The translations under genes were made by a program, and so were the position numbers. 64,000 bases of DNA from Sphingobacteriia bacterium RIFOXYC2_FULL_35_18 (GTDB taxonomy: Bacteria; Bacteroidota; Bacteroidia; Chitinophagales; Chitinophagaceae), in the NCBI GenBank assembly GCA_001829005.1, contig MIAG01000002.1:282426-346425 (forward strand), in the 5' to 3' direction. Shown here piece by piece: positions 1 through 9,659 of the stretch. The first letter of the stretch is position 1, and each line of letters starts with the position of its first letter. The notes beneath the pieces were generated by a model. That model was not told where the DNA came from. It saw nothing but the letters and a program-made list of their open reading frames with translations, and ran no database searches.

Positions 1-358
1 CGGCATTTTTATAGAAGTAATTGGTCATGCTTTGCTGAGGTGCAGCTAATACAATATGACAATCGTTGTTCACCAAAACAGCTTTTCTGCTATTTAAATA
101 GTCTGCTTCTGGCTGTACGCTAAAGCCTTCAAAACTTCTATGCTTCAACATTTTTTCTTCCGCCACTTTAGGAGCAACAACTATTGGTTCATCCGTATGA
201 ATTATTTGCGTAGGCGGATGTATATGATACAATAAAGAATAGTCGTCACTGAACCCTTCTGTAGAAAACAACTGTTCTGAATACAAACCACCATCTGGTT
301 TTCTAAACTGTGTATGACGTTTATGCGGGATTGAACCTAACTGAATATAATGAGGCAT
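1..358 (-). CDS. hmgA: Homogentisate 1,2-dioxygenase, N-terminal part (cut by window edge)
   Basis: The gene starts at the ATG at 358 and runs off the left edge, so only about 119 residues are visible. The N-terminus reads MPHYIQLGSIPHKRHTQF, followed by a segment with YSEQLFSTEGF and SLLYHIHPPTQ, which is the characteristic opening of bacterial homogentisate 1,2-dioxygenases. The family opens the ring of homogentisate to maleylacetoacetate in tyrosine and phenylalanine breakdown, in the cytoplasm. The iron-binding His and Glu residues lie in the unseen C-terminal half, so catalytic integrity cannot be judged. No other tyrosine-catabolism gene is visible here. Confidence 0.85.
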   Translation of the reverse strand, partial: MPHYIQLGSIPHKRHTQFRKPDGGLYSEQLFSTEGFSDDYSLLYHIHPPTQIIHTDEPIVVAPKVAEEKMLKHRSFEGFSVQPEADYLNSRKAVLVNNDCHIVLAAPQQSMTNYFYKNA

Positions 359-418
359 ACAATCGATTTTAAAGCAAATAACTTCTAAAATAAAAGTTAT
401 GGATGATTATTGAAATTT

Positions 419-892
419 TTATGCTCCTGGAAACAGCGGTCTTCCAATAATTTCACCTCTGAATGGCCAAGGAACACCCGCAAGTAAAAGAATTGCAGCA
501 ATTAAAAAGAAATAAAAAGCTTTTTTATATTTCACTTCATCAGCTACCGATTTTTTAGCCATACCATGTGCCAGGGTAATAAATACAATCGCTCCAATCA
601 TCGTAATTGGATGCTCCATCCAAAAGAAACGATAAAACTTATCTTTCATGAAAGAAGTACCCTCTGGTAATTGTGTGGTAAAAATCCCATAACGCCCCAT
701 TGCAACTTGATACAAACCAAGCAACAAAGTGATATGAGAAGCAATCATAGTAAATAACCATACTTTTTTATCACTAGCTGCAAATATTTTTTTTGAAGTC
801 CAGCCCGTGTAAGCTTTTACTAAAGAAACCAATAACAAAATCACAATAATCCAACGTAACAAATTGTGTAAGTGTACAAATCCTGTTTGCAT
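419..892 (-). CDS. Small four-helix integral membrane protein, possibly cytochrome b-like
   Basis: This 157-residue protein has four hydrophobic stretches, at roughly residues 12-28, 43-65, 92-112 and 124-142, and no signal peptide cleavage site. Histidines occur at or near the membrane segments (HLHNLLRW near the start, SHITLLLG, MEHPITM, LAHGM), an arrangement compatible with haem ligation as in small b-type cytochromes. That is only an inference, because no diagnostic motif is present. It lies between hmgA and the PD40 protein with clear gaps on both sides and is probably transcribed alone or after the upstream gene. Function unknown. Confidence 0.7.
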   Translation of the reverse strand: MQTGFVHLHNLLRWIIVILLLVSLVKAYTGWTSKKIFAASDKKVWLFTMIASHITLLLGLYQVAMGRYGIFTTQLPEGTSFMKDKFYRFFWMEHPITMIGAIVFITLAHGMAKKSVADEVKYKKAFYFFLIAAILLLAGVPWPFRGEIIGRPLFPGA

Positions 893-1017
893 AAAATAAG
901 TTTAAAGGCAACAAATAGTTTAAGGGGCAAGATACAACAGAAATGGTTTACGCTTGTGCGTAAACCATTCTAACCAAACAAACAAATAAACAAACCTATT
1001 GAACAAACTATATTCAA

Positions 1018-2118
1018 CTATTGCTGAACCCAATCTGCAACAAACAAATTGGTGTCTCGGGTACCACCATTATTTCTGTTTGAACCAAATACAATTCGCT
1101 TTCCGTTAGGACTAACCATAGGAAAGGCATCAAACCCTTTATCTCTACTAATTTTCTGCTTATTATTTCCCTCAAGATCTACTAAATACATGTTGAATGG
1201 AAACCCTCTTGGATATTCATGATTACTTGAAATAATGATTCCCTTGCTATCTGGGGTAAAGTTGGGTGCCCAATTGGCTTGCCCCCAACTAGTAATTTGT
1301 TTTGGGTTTGATCCATCTGCATCTGCCACCCAAACTTCCATATTGGTTGGCGCCACTAACCCTTCTTTTAATAACTCTTTATATTCTTTTACTTCGGTAT
1401 CCGATTTTGGCCTACTTGCACGCCAAACAATTTTCTTTCCATCAGGACTAAACCATGCTCCTCCATCATACCCTAATGCAGTTGTGATTTGCTTTTCTTT
1501 CCCAGTTGCCAAATCCATAATATATAATTCTAAATCACCACTTTTATCACTGCAATAAATCATTTTCTTGCCGTCATAAGACAAAGTTGCTTCCGCATCA
1601 TATCCTTTTGCGTTGGTCAACTTCTTTACAATCTTTCCATTTAAGTCGGCCATATAAATATCATAACTGCTGTATAAAGGCCATATGTACTTATTGCCAT
1701 ATTTAGTTCTATCTGGCACCGGAGGACAATCTGCTCCCCCTTCGTGCGTGGAAGCATAAATTATATGTTTACCATCAGGCATGAAATAGGCGCAGGTTGA
1801 TCTGCCCTTGCCAGTTCCTACTAACTTATATTCGAATTTTTCTCCAGCTTTTGTAGGCACTTTACCCACAAAAATTTGATCGCAATTGATTCCTTCCTTC
1901 GGATTGGTTCTTTGAAAAACAATATGCTTGCTATCAAAACTCCAATAAGCTTCTGCATTGTCGCCTCCAAATGTTAGCTGAATAACGTTTTTAAAGTAGT
2001 TTTCACCAACAAATCTTAAAGTATCCCCTACTACTGAAGGTGTACTTAACATGGGTGGTTGAGCAGAAAGTGTAAAAACGAAAGAACAATTGATTAGTGC
2101 AAGTAAGATTTTTTTCAT
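1018..2118 (-). CDS. Exported PD40/TolB-like beta-propeller protein
   Basis: The protein has 366 residues counted from the ATG at 2118. A longer reading to 2154 exists, but residue 13 of it begins a normal signal peptide (MKKILLALINCSFVFTLSAQ), so the shorter start is preferred. The body is a series of WD40-like PD40 repeats, recognisable by recurring motifs such as SFDSKHIVF, SYDGKKMIY, SPDGKKIVW, TPDSKGIII and SPNGKRIVF, each followed by a phrase like ADLNG or MDLATG. Such propellers form periplasmic binding surfaces, as in TolB and in Bacteroidota peptidase-associated proteins. No catalytic domain is attached, so a scaffold or ligand-binding role is more likely than an enzymatic one. Confidence 0.8.
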   Translation of the reverse strand: MKKILLALINCSFVFTLSAQPPMLSTPSVVGDTLRFVGENYFKNVIQLTFGGDNAEAYWSFDSKHIVFQRTNPKEGINCDQIFVGKVPTKAGEKFEYKLVGTGKGRSTCAYFMPDGKHIIYASTHEGGADCPPVPDRTKYGNKYIWPLYSSYDIYMADLNGKIVKKLTNAKGYDAEATLSYDGKKMIYCSDKSGDLELYIMDLATGKEKQITTALGYDGGAWFSPDGKKIVWRASRPKSDTEVKEYKELLKEGLVAPTNMEVWVADADGSNPKQITSWGQANWAPNFTPDSKGIIISSNHEYPRGFPFNMYLVDLEGNNKQKISRDKGFDAFPMVSPNGKRIVFGSNRNNGGTRDTNLFVADWVQQ

Positions 2119-2201
2119 GTGCAGATAAATGAATTGCAAAATTAGTTTTATCAAAGCTTACTATTGTCAGGAAATTGTCACAGAATTAGTTAAAGAATAG
2201 C

Positions 2202-2232
2202 TTTCAAATACCTGCTAAACAATTTACTTTTG
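2202..2232 (+). promoter_or_regulatory. Bacteroidota-type promoter for rpe
   Basis: TACTTTTG at 2225-2232 fits the Bacteroidota -7 consensus TAnnTTTG. TTTC at 2202-2205 sits 19 bases upstream, the usual spacing to the -33 TTTG box, with one mismatch. The rpe start codon is 24 bases downstream of the -7 box. Confidence 0.5.
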
Positions 2233-2255
2233 CATACAATTTAAAAAAACGCCTA

Positions 2256-2903
2256 ATGCCAATAATTGCTCCTTCCCTATTAAGTGCTAATTTTTTGAAT
2301 CTTGAACAAGATTGTAATATGCTCAATAATAGCCAAGCAGATTGGTTTCATTTAGATGTAATGGATGGGCAATTTGTTCCAAATATTAGTTTTGGATTGC
2401 CTGTGATCAGTCATATCAGAAAAGCAACCCAAAAAGTTTGTGACGTTCATTTAATGATTGAAAAGCCAGAAAATTATACTGCTGCATTTAAAGAAGCAGG
2501 TGCAGATATTTTAACCGTACATATTGAAGCTTGTATTCATTTACACAGAAATATTCAAGAAATTAAATCGATGGGGATGAAAGCGGGCGTAGCGGTAAAT
2601 CCGCATACTTCTGTTCAATTATTAAGTGACTTGATACAAGATATAGATGTAGTATGTTTAATGAGTGTGAATCCTGGTTTTGGCGGGCAGCATTTTATTC
2701 CACATACTTTAGAAAAAATAAAAGCTTTAAAGCAACTGATTCTCCAAAAAAATAGTACCTGCTTAATAGAAATTGACGGTGGAGTAACACTTGAAAATGC
2801 GCCCTCCATATTAGCTGCTGGTGCTGATGTGTTGGTTGCGGGAAATACTGTTTTCAAATCTGCCAACCCAACAGCCACCATTGCAGCATTAAAAGCCTTA
2901 TAA
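2256..2903 (+). CDS. rpe: Ribulose-phosphate 3-epimerase
   Basis: A 215-residue TIM-barrel protein of normal family length. It interconverts ribulose 5-phosphate and xylulose 5-phosphate in the pentose phosphate pathway. Diagnostic segments are IAPSLLSANF at the N-terminus, HLDVMDGQFVPN with the metal-binding His and Asp, VHLMIEKP, MSVNPGFGGQ with the phosphate-binding loop, and IEIDGGV with the second catalytic Asp. It has its own promoter-like sequence and is followed by a strong dyad symmetry before the phoH-like gene. Confidence 0.97.
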   Translation: MPIIAPSLLSANFLNLEQDCNMLNNSQADWFHLDVMDGQFVPNISFGLPVISHIRKATQKVCDVHLMIEKPENYTAAFKEAGADILTVHIEACIHLHRNIQEIKSMGMKAGVAVNPHTSVQLLSDLIQDIDVVCLMSVNPGFGGQHFIPHTLEKIKALKQLILQKNSTCLIEIDGGVTLENAPSILAAGADVLVAGNTVFKSANPTATIAALKAL

Positions 2904-2930
2904 ACGGCTATTTTAAGGAATGGTTAAATT

Positions 2931-2963
2931 ATGATTCTTTCCACAACTGTGAATAAGAATCAT
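2931..2963. repeat. 33 bp dyad symmetry between rpe and the PhoH gene
   Basis: ATGATTCTT at 2931-2939 is perfectly complemented by AAGAATCAT at 2955-2963, and an inner CAC-AACT-GTG pairs in the middle. No T-run follows on either strand, so it is not a typical terminator. It could be an operator or an RNA hairpin in the leader of the next gene. Confidence 0.5.
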
Positions 2964-3051
2964 TAGGATATATGTATTCCTATTAATTAAATTTGAGATG
3001 AGAGGTTTTAATAGCCTCCATTAATTGATTCGTTAACTAAAACCCTATAGA

Positions 3052-4041
3052 TTGACAGAGACAATCATTAGCCTAGAGTCGGTAAATCCTATTGAATTTT
3101 TTGGTGTAAACAACGGCAAATTAGATTTACTAAAGAAAAAATTTCCTTTACTAAAAATCCTATCAAGAGGCACTCAATTAAAACTGAGCGGTGCACCCGA
3201 ACAGATTGATACTGCCCGTGAAAAAATTGATTTAATTGTTCAGTATTTGCAGAGAAATGGTCATTTAAGCGAAGGCTATTTTGAACAAATTTTAGGCGGA
3301 GACGATGCAGAAGTAGTAGATAATTTTGTAGACAGAAACCCCAATGATATTTTGGTGTTTGGCCCCAATGGAAAAACGGTTCGTGCAAGAACACAGAACC
3401 AAAAAAAGATGGTACATGCGGCTGATAGAAATGATATTGTTTTTGCTATAGGGCCAGCAGGTACGGGTAAAACATATACAGCAGTAGCATTAGCGGTAAG
3501 AGCATTAAAAAATAAAGTGGTAAAAAAAATCATTTTGACAAGACCTGCTGTAGAAGCAGGGGAAAGTTTGGGTTTCTTGCCAGGTGATTTAAAAGAAAAA
3601 ATTGACCCCTACTTAAGACCATTATATGATGCGTTGGACGATATGATTCCTGCAGATAAATTGGGCTATTATATGAGCACCAGAACAATTGAAATTGCTC
3701 CTTTGGCCTATATGAGAGGTAGAACATTAGACAATGCTTTCATTATTTTAGATGAGGCGCAAAACACCAACGACCTTCAATTAAAAATGTTTCTTACCAG
3801 AATTGGAGCCAATGCAAAAGCCATTATTACAGGCGATCCAACCCAAGTTGATTTGCCAAGAAATATGCGAAGTGGATTAGATAAATCAACTCGTATCCTT
3901 AAAAATATTGACGGGATTGCACATATTGAATTAACAGAAGAAGATGTTGTAAGACATAGATTGGTTAAAGCAATCATTAAAGCTTACGATAAAGAGAAAG
4001 AAAAAGAAGACGCAGAACATCCCCCCCACCATCATAGATAA
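3052..4041 (+). CDS. PhoH-family ATPase
   Basis: This 329-residue protein begins with TTG; the N-terminus MTETIISLESVNPIEFFGVNN looks like a natural family start and no ATG is available before the conserved region. Residues 1-80 form the KH-like N-terminal domain. The Walker A motif GPAGTGKT is at 134-141, and a Walker B-type FIILDEAQN and a GDPTQVDLP sensor segment follow, all hallmarks of PhoH. PhoH proteins are cytoplasmic ATPases linked to RNA metabolism, often with YbeZ-like roles in ribosome maturation; ybeY is not next to it here. The C-terminus ends in a charged tail and a short His-rich run over a seven-C tract. A strong terminator follows. Confidence 0.93.
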   Translation: MTETIISLESVNPIEFFGVNNGKLDLLKKKFPLLKILSRGTQLKLSGAPEQIDTAREKIDLIVQYLQRNGHLSEGYFEQILGGDDAEVVDNFVDRNPNDILVFGPNGKTVRARTQNQKKMVHAADRNDIVFAIGPAGTGKTYTAVALAVRALKNKVVKKIILTRPAVEAGESLGFLPGDLKEKIDPYLRPLYDALDDMIPADKLGYYMSTRTIEIAPLAYMRGRTLDNAFIILDEAQNTNDLQLKMFLTRIGANAKAIITGDPTQVDLPRNMRSGLDKSTRILKNIDGIAHIELTEEDVVRHRLVKAIIKAYDKEKEKEDAEHPPHHHR

Positions 4042-4047
4042 TAAAGG

Positions 4048-4071
4048 AAGGCGCCCATGAGGCGCCTTTTT
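4048..4071 (+). terminator. Rho-independent terminator after the PhoH gene
   Basis: An 8 bp perfect stem, AAGGCGCC and GGCGCCTT, with a five-base loop is followed by a short T-run. It starts 6 bases after the PhoH stop codon. Confidence 0.85.
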
Positions 4072-4138
4072 ACTATTCGTAAGGGGCATAAACACTAAAT
4101 TTGATTTAACTTCGTTTAAACCGAATAAGCAGTTATAT

Positions 4139-4960
4139 ATGAAAAAAGTTTTGCTATTATCAATCGCAACTGTATTGTTTCAAATAGCCATTCAGGCACA
4201 AAGGCCCACTACAAGCGGTAAGCCCAAAACGGTTGCAGCGCCTGTTGATGCCAATGCCGCTGCAACTGGCGACAAGCAAAATATATTTCCAGAAGCTGGT
4301 TTTGTAGGTATTGGTATATTAACTCCTGGTGCACCTATTGAAATTAAAAAAGCAGCTGGCAATACAAGGAATAAAAATATCTTATTAAAACTAAGCAACG
4401 AATGGGCTTCTGGTGGTCAAAATGAGCCATCCATTATGTTCTCTAATGGAGACGTTTCAAATCCTAAAAATCTAAGCTATTGGACAATTGGCGCAAGAGT
4501 TTCAGGTGATGAAGTATTGAAAACCCCACAAACATTTAAAATCAGTCATAAAGCGGGTTCCGATGCTATTGAGAAAGAATTTTTTTCTATCGACTCTTAC
4601 GAAGGGAGAGTAAAAATTGGAGACGTTAATACACAAGTGGATGGATATAAATTATATGTAGAGCAAGGTATATTAACTGAGAAAGTAAAAGTTGCTGTTA
4701 AAAACTCTAAGGATTGGTATGATCATGTATTTAACAAAGATTATCAGTTAATGCCTTTAAATGTATTAGATCAATATATCAAAACCCATAAGCATCTACC
4801 TGGCATTCAAACTACAGAAGAAGTAATGAAAGATGGATTAGATCTTGGTCAAATGAATGCCCTCTTGCTAAAGAAAGTAGAAGAGCTAACGCTCTATACC
4901 ATTCAACTAAAGAAAGAATTAGATGAAACCAAGGAACTCATTAAAAAGAAGAAAAAATAA
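4139..4960 (+). CDS. Exported protein with tail-fibre-like C-terminal region
   Basis: A 273-residue protein with a signal peptide ending near residue 20 (MKKVLLLSIATVLFQIAIQAQ). The C-terminal third contains DWYDHVFNKDYQLMPL, HKHLPGI and DLGQMNALLLKKVEEL, which recur in Bacteroidota secreted proteins annotated as tail-fibre or cell-surface proteins, and it ends in a predicted coiled coil plus a lysine tail. This suggests a trimeric surface structure, but no activity can be assigned. TAAATTTG at 4096-4103 is a candidate -7 box. It converges on ribBA, with stop codons only a few bases apart. Confidence 0.75.
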   Translation: MKKVLLLSIATVLFQIAIQAQRPTTSGKPKTVAAPVDANAAATGDKQNIFPEAGFVGIGILTPGAPIEIKKAAGNTRNKNILLKLSNEWASGGQNEPSIMFSNGDVSNPKNLSYWTIGARVSGDEVLKTPQTFKISHKAGSDAIEKEFFSIDSYEGRVKIGDVNTQVDGYKLYVEQGILTEKVKVAVKNSKDWYDHVFNKDYQLMPLNVLDQYIKTHKHLPGIQTTEEVMKDGLDLGQMNALLLKKVEELTLYTIQLKKELDETKELIKKKKK

Positions 4961-4962
4961 AA

Positions 4963-6168
4963 TTATTGATCTCCTAAAATAGAATGGCCCAGTTTATCCC
5001 TTTTTGTAGTTAAGTATTTTTCGTTGTGTGGATTGGGAACTACTTCAATTGGCACAGTCTCCACTATTTCTAGACCGTATCCTTTTAGTCCAGCCCTTTT
5101 TCTTGGATTATTACTCATTAATTTGAGCTTGGTTATTCCTAAAGAACGAAGAATTTGCGCACCCACACCATAATCCCTTTCATCCATGCCAAAACCTAAA
5201 TGAATATTGGCTTCAACCGTATCCATCCCTTCTTCTTGAAGTTGATAAGCTTTTAATTTATTAATTAAACCTATGCCTCTGCCCTCTTGATTCATGTAAA
5301 GTATTACCCCAGTTCCTGCGGATTCTACCATTCTCATGGCTTTATGCAGCTGCTCTCCACAGTCGCATCTTAAACTACCCAATATATCTCCTGTAAAACA
5401 ACTACTGTGAACCCTTGTAAGAACAGGCTCATCTTTTTCCCATTTGCCTTTTACTAATGCCAAATGTTCTGCACCAGATAAATTTTCTTTAAAAGCCACT
5501 AATTGAAACTGACCATATTTAGTAGGCATATTCACGCGAACCAATTCTTGAATTAATGAATCTTCTTTTAATCGATAGTCAATCAAATCTTTAATGGAAA
5601 TAATTTTCAACCCAAACTTCTGTGCAATCTCAAGAAGTTGGGGCAATCTCGCCATCGTTCCATCTTCATTCATCACTTCTACCAATACGCCTGCAGGCTC
5701 TAATCCAGCCAATCTGGCTAAATCAACTGTTGCTTCTGTATGACCACTTCTTCTTAATACACCACCGTTTTTAGCTTTAAGTGGGAAAATATGTCCAGGT
5801 CTTCCTAAATCACTTGCCTTGGTATTGGGATTTACTAAGGCAAGTATTGTTTTTGAACGATCCTGAGCCGAAATACCAGTTGTTGTTCCCTGACCAATTA
5901 AATCAATAGAAACAGTAAAAGCAGTTTCATGCAAGGAAGTATTGGAACTCACCATTGGAGTTAAATCTAGTTCTGCACAACGCTCTTCAGTTAACGCAGC
6001 ACAAATTAACCCCCTCCCTTCCTTACTCATAAAATTGATTGCTTCAGGAGTGGCAAACCTCGCAGCCATGATGAAATCTCCTTCATTCTCGCGGTCTTCA
6101 TCATCTACCACAATAACCATTTTTCCTATCCGAATATCATCAATCGCAGCTGCTATACTATCTAACAT
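4963..6168 (-). CDS. ribBA: Bifunctional DHBP synthase / GTP cyclohydrolase II
   Basis: A 401-residue fusion enzyme. The N-terminal half is 3,4-dihydroxy-2-butanone 4-phosphate synthase ([40 protein letters not shown]). The C-terminal half is GTP cyclohydrolase II, with zinc cysteines in [19 protein letters not shown] and catalytic segments in [12 protein letters not shown] and [10 protein letters not shown]. It provides both precursors of riboflavin. The start at 6168 is preferred over a reading to 6252, because the extra 28 residues are unlike the family and [17 protein letters not shown] is a typical opening. The short leader shows no FMN riboswitch. Confidence 0.96.
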   Translation of the reverse strand: MLDSIAAAIDDIRIGKMVIVVDDEDRENEGDFIMAARFATPEAINFMSKEGRGLICAALTEERCAELDLTPMVSSNTSLHETAFTVSIDLIGQGTTTGISAQDRSKTILALVNPNTKASDLGRPGHIFPLKAKNGGVLRRSGHTEATVDLARLAGLEPAGVLVEVMNEDGTMARLPQLLEIAQKFGLKIISIKDLIDYRLKEDSLIQELVRVNMPTKYGQFQLVAFKENLSGAEHLALVKGKWEKDEPVLTRVHSSCFTGDILGSLRCDCGEQLHKAMRMVESAGTGVILYMNQEGRGIGLINKLKAYQLQEEGMDTVEANIHLGFGMDERDYGVGAQILRSLGITKLKLMSNNPRKRAGLKGYGLEIVETVPIEVVPNPHNEKYLTTKRDKLGHSILGDQ

Positions 6169-6293
6169 AATTGGTAATTGAGCGGCAAAATTACATAAAC
6201 CTACCGAGGGAACCGCTTTAAAACAATTTTGTTGAGTATAAATACGAATCATTTTAACAATTCATCGCAGTAGCATTGGATTAAAATGAATGA

Positions 6294-9200
6294 ATGAACA
6301 AATTTTATTTATTAATGCTGATCATATTAACCCCTTACTTAATATTAGCGCAAAGCACATATGGATCAATTAGTGGTAAAGTGACTTATAAAGAAAAACG
6401 AGTGTTTGGGGCTACTATTATTTTGATAGAAGAAAGCACCCAAACCATCATTAAAACCAGTAGCAATCTTAGTGGTACTTATGGATTTTATCAATTAAAA
6501 CCAAGCAGTAATTATTCACTTAAGGCAATTTATCCATTGGCTGACACCGTTCATATTGAATTCATTCAAATAATAGTAGGTGAAGATATATTATTAAATA
6601 TCCCTTTTCAACCAAAAGTAAATGAGTTAAACCCCATACAAGTAACCAGTACTTCAAATAGCTATAAGGACGCTTCAAGTATTGACCTTTTAAAAAATTC
6701 AACTATAAAATCAAATGAACTGAGTAGATTATTAATGCATCACCCTGAAGCTTATATTAAGCAAGACAATAGCGGTGCTGCTTCCTTTTCAGGACAGAAC
6801 AATCGATTTAACTCCTATTATATAGATGGTGTTTTACAAAACGATCAGTTTGGTCTATCTCCTACAGGAACGATAATGGGCGAAACAGGCAATTTAGCAG
6901 CAGCACCAGAAAGCTTTGAACAAATGCAATTGCTGGTATCCCCTAATGATGCATCATTGGGCAATTTTACTGGTGCAGCCATTAATATTGTTACCAAGGC
7001 AGGGAAGAACAAACCATTTCAAGACGCATATACTACGGTAAGAACTAATCGACATCTATATAAACATGTAGGAATGAGTATTGGAGGTCCAATTATTCAT
7101 AACAAACTTTTTTATTTTTTTAATTCCGATCAATTAAATGAATATGTTTTAAGAGACAATTTAATCAATCAGTATCAAGGTGAAACCAATCAAATAAATA
7201 AACTAACACGATTTAGACAAACCATCCAAGAAAGGTTTGGCTACGACCCAGGAACATTGGACCAAACAGTTCATACAACTTCGAGCAAATGGGCAATTAG
7301 AGTTGATGGTGTACTCAATCTTAAAAATCAATTTGTATTTAATTTTAGAACTACCCAATCATTTAGGAACAGCAATTCACCCAGTACAGAAAGCATGCTG
7401 ATTTTTTCGAATAATGGCAAAATTCAAGAACAGAAAAATTTCTCAGCAAGTTTTGAATGGAAATACAAAATAAATTCATTTACACAAAACAGACTATTAC
7501 TCGCTTATAACCACCACTCCTCAATTACAAAGCCAAGACTTCAAGCATTTCCTTTAATAAGATTGTTAGATGGAGATGGTATGATTGTATTGGGCGCACC
7601 AGAAGAAACATATTTAAATCAACTTAGTCAAACTAGTTATAACATTAACAATCGATGGAATATTTTAAAGGGAAAACATTTTTATGAATTAGGAATTGAT
7701 ATGGATTATTCCATTTTAAAAAACAATTTTATGTTGAATGGGAATGGACAATATTTCTATTATAGCATCAATCATTTTTTACAAAACAGAAACCCAGTTG
7801 AGTTTAGTATAAATAAACCCTCGGCTTTGACTAATCAAATTGGAATTGGCACAACTATGAATTTATTAAAATGGGCCTTCTTTATCAATTATAAAGTAAA
7901 TCCAACTAAAAATATTCAACTACAAGGGGGCTTTAGGTGGAATGAAGAGTACTTTCTAAATACACCACAACCTGACTCCTTAACCAATAATACAGCATTG
8001 CCAATAATCAGTCAAGTACACGATTTGCATGAAGCCATTTCAGGAAAGTTGCCGAGACTAAGATCCATCCCATCCCCAAGAATTTATACAAGATTTTTTA
8101 TACCCAAATGGAATGCCCATTTAAAAATTGGGGCTGGAATATTTGCTGGAAGAATTCCCTATGCTTGGTTAGGAGGAATTGTTTCAAATAATGGGAATAA
8201 AATTGACCAATATATTTCTAAACAAGAACAACTAAGAAACTATCCGTTTAATCCTGATAATACCTTAGTCCATTTTATACCACCTCTAAACCATACTATT
8301 AATAAAGGAACTGTTTATTTAAGTGCTGCAAAATTGAATCTTCCTAGTTTATTTAGAGCAACCCTACAAGTAGATAAAACAATCAACCCAACTGCAGCAT
8401 TCACTATACAATTCATGTATTTTAAGAACCTATCTGAACTTGTTTTTTCTAATGTTAATATTAACAAAGCGATAGCTCATTTAGATGGTCCAGATATTAG
8501 ATTAATTTATGCACCAACCGACTCTTTAAAAATTGCTATCAATCAAAATGGCACCAATCCTTACGATTATATTATTTTAATTAAGAACAGTAATGGTGCA
8601 TTGGGCTATGGATATGAAATGTCAATTCAATTGAAACAACAACAACAACAACAGAGTAGTTTAATAAAATATTCATTGGGAAACGCCTATTCCTTATACG
8701 ATGGCAACTATTTAATTGCGGTAAATCATTGGAAATTAATGGAACAATCACAAGGAAGAAACCATATTTCACTCTCTGCTTCCGACTTTAGTCAAGGTCA
8801 TCGTATTTATGCGGAATATCAATTTAAAATTAGGCAACAAAAAAACAAAAGATTCACTGGATCTATCCATTACAATGGTCAATCAGGAGCTCCATATAGC
8901 TTCGTATATGGGAAAGGTAACTTATCAGGAGATGAACCAACCACCTCAGGTTACGACTTAATTTATATTCCAAGAGAATCAGAAATTAATCAAATGTATT
9001 TTGAACCAATTTTTAAAAAAGACCTTTATTTTACTAGTGATCAACAAAAAGAAGCTTTGAATATTTTTATCAATTCAAATAAATATTTACAAAAAAGAAG
9101 AGGATTGTATGCTCAAAGAAATGGAAGCAGAGCTCCATTTACCCATCGAATAGATTTAAAAGCAAATTGGTATCTCCCGATAAAAATTCACACCCAAAAA

Positions 9201-9461
9201 ATTCATTTAAATTTTTCATTTGAAATTTTAAACGTAGCCAATTTATTGAATTCAAAATGGGGGCAACAATTACAGGTTGCTGGTGGCAGAGTGAAGCTTA
9301 TTTCCTTCCAAGGTTTTAAAAATAATCAATCTTTAATCCCTATTTACTCCTTTGACCCATCCCTGTCATCACAATCAATTTTTGAGTTAAATAACTCTTT
9401 AAACCCGGCAAATACGGGCAACTGGATGTTCCAACTTGGATTCAGGTTAAGTTTTTATTAA
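6294..9461 (+). CDS. TonB-dependent receptor, Oar-like (first of two)
   Basis: A 1055-residue outer-membrane receptor. A signal peptide (to about residue 19, ILAQ) is followed by a carboxypeptidase-regulatory-like beta-sandwich (about 22-110), a plug domain (about 130-235, containing YIDGVLQNDQFG and FTGAAINIVTKAG) and a long beta-barrel ending in phenylalanine/tyrosine (FRLSFY). The next gene encodes a paralogue with the same layout. Oar-like receptors are TonB-dependent and import or export large substrates; no substrate is indicated here. A CAA microsatellite at about 8635-8652 encodes a run of glutamines in an extracellular or turn region; since the unit is three bases, it changes length but not frame. 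Confidence 0.9.
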   Translation: MNKFYLLMLIILTPYLILAQSTYGSISGKVTYKEKRVFGATIILIEESTQTIIKTSSNLSGTYGFYQLKPSSNYSLKAIYPLADTVHIEFIQIIVGEDILLNIPFQPKVNELNPIQVTSTSNSYKDASSIDLLKNSTIKSNELSRLLMHHPEAYIKQDNSGAASFSGQNNRFNSYYIDGVLQNDQFGLSPTGTIMGETGNLAAAPESFEQMQLLVSPNDASLGNFTGAAINIVTKAGKNKPFQDAYTTVRTNRHLYKHVGMSIGGPIIHNKLFYFFNSDQLNEYVLRDNLINQYQGETNQINKLTRFRQTIQERFGYDPGTLDQTVHTTSSKWAIRVDGVLNLKNQFVFNFRTTQSFRNSNSPSTESMLIFSNNGKIQEQKNFSASFEWKYKINSFTQNRLLLAYNHHSSITKPRLQAFPLIRLLDGDGMIVLGAPEETYLNQLSQTSYNINNRWNILKGKHFYELGIDMDYSILKNNFMLNGNGQYFYYSINHFLQNRNPVEFSINKPSALTNQIGIGTTMNLLKWAFFINYKVNPTKNIQLQGGFRWNEEYFLNTPQPDSLTNNTALPIISQVHDLHEAISGKLPRLRSIPSPRIYTRFFIPKWNAHLKIGAGIFAGRIPYAWLGGIVSNNGNKIDQYISKQEQLRNYPFNPDNTLVHFIPPLNHTINKGTVYLSAAKLNLPSLFRATLQVDKTINPTAAFTIQFMYFKNLSELVFSNVNINKAIAHLDGPDIRLIYAPTDSLKIAINQNGTNPYDYIILIKNSNGALGYGYEMSIQLKQQQQQQSSLIKYSLGNAYSLYDGNYLIAVNHWKLMEQSQGRNHISLSASDFSQGHRIYAEYQFKIRQQKNKRFTGSIHYNGQSGAPYSFVYGKGNLSGDEPTTSGYDLIYIPRESEINQMYFEPIFKKDLYFTSDQQKEALNIFINSNKYLQKRRGLYAQRNGSRAPFTHRIDLKANWYLPIKIHTQKIHLNFSFEILNVANLLNSKWGQQLQVAGGRVKLISFQGFKNNQSLIPIYSFDPSLSSQSIFELNNSLNPANTGNWMFQLGFRLSFY

Positions 9462-9659
9462 CAAACAGTTGATTTTAACAGTCAAAAATTGGCTTTAAAT
9501 AAACCACTTAATCATCTGACTATCATATTGTTAACTAAAATTATATGCGCAAAATAATAGCTTCAATGTTTATAAAGTTGATCAAAATAGCGCATTATTT
9601 TAACAAGATTTTGGGTACATAAGCCTTTAGTCGGATATTTGCCGCACAAAACCAAGATT

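Noticed and set aside
1235..1558. Open frame of 107 codons on the plus strand inside the PD40 protein gene
   Set aside because: It is antisense to a clear gene and lacks any known motif or start context.
6169..6293. Possible FMN riboswitch before ribBA
   Set aside because: The upstream sequence is too short and lacks the conserved RFN segments.
8635..8652. CAA microsatellite as a phase-variation switch
   Set aside because: The unit is three bases, so changes in copy number cannot shift the frame; only the glutamine run changes.
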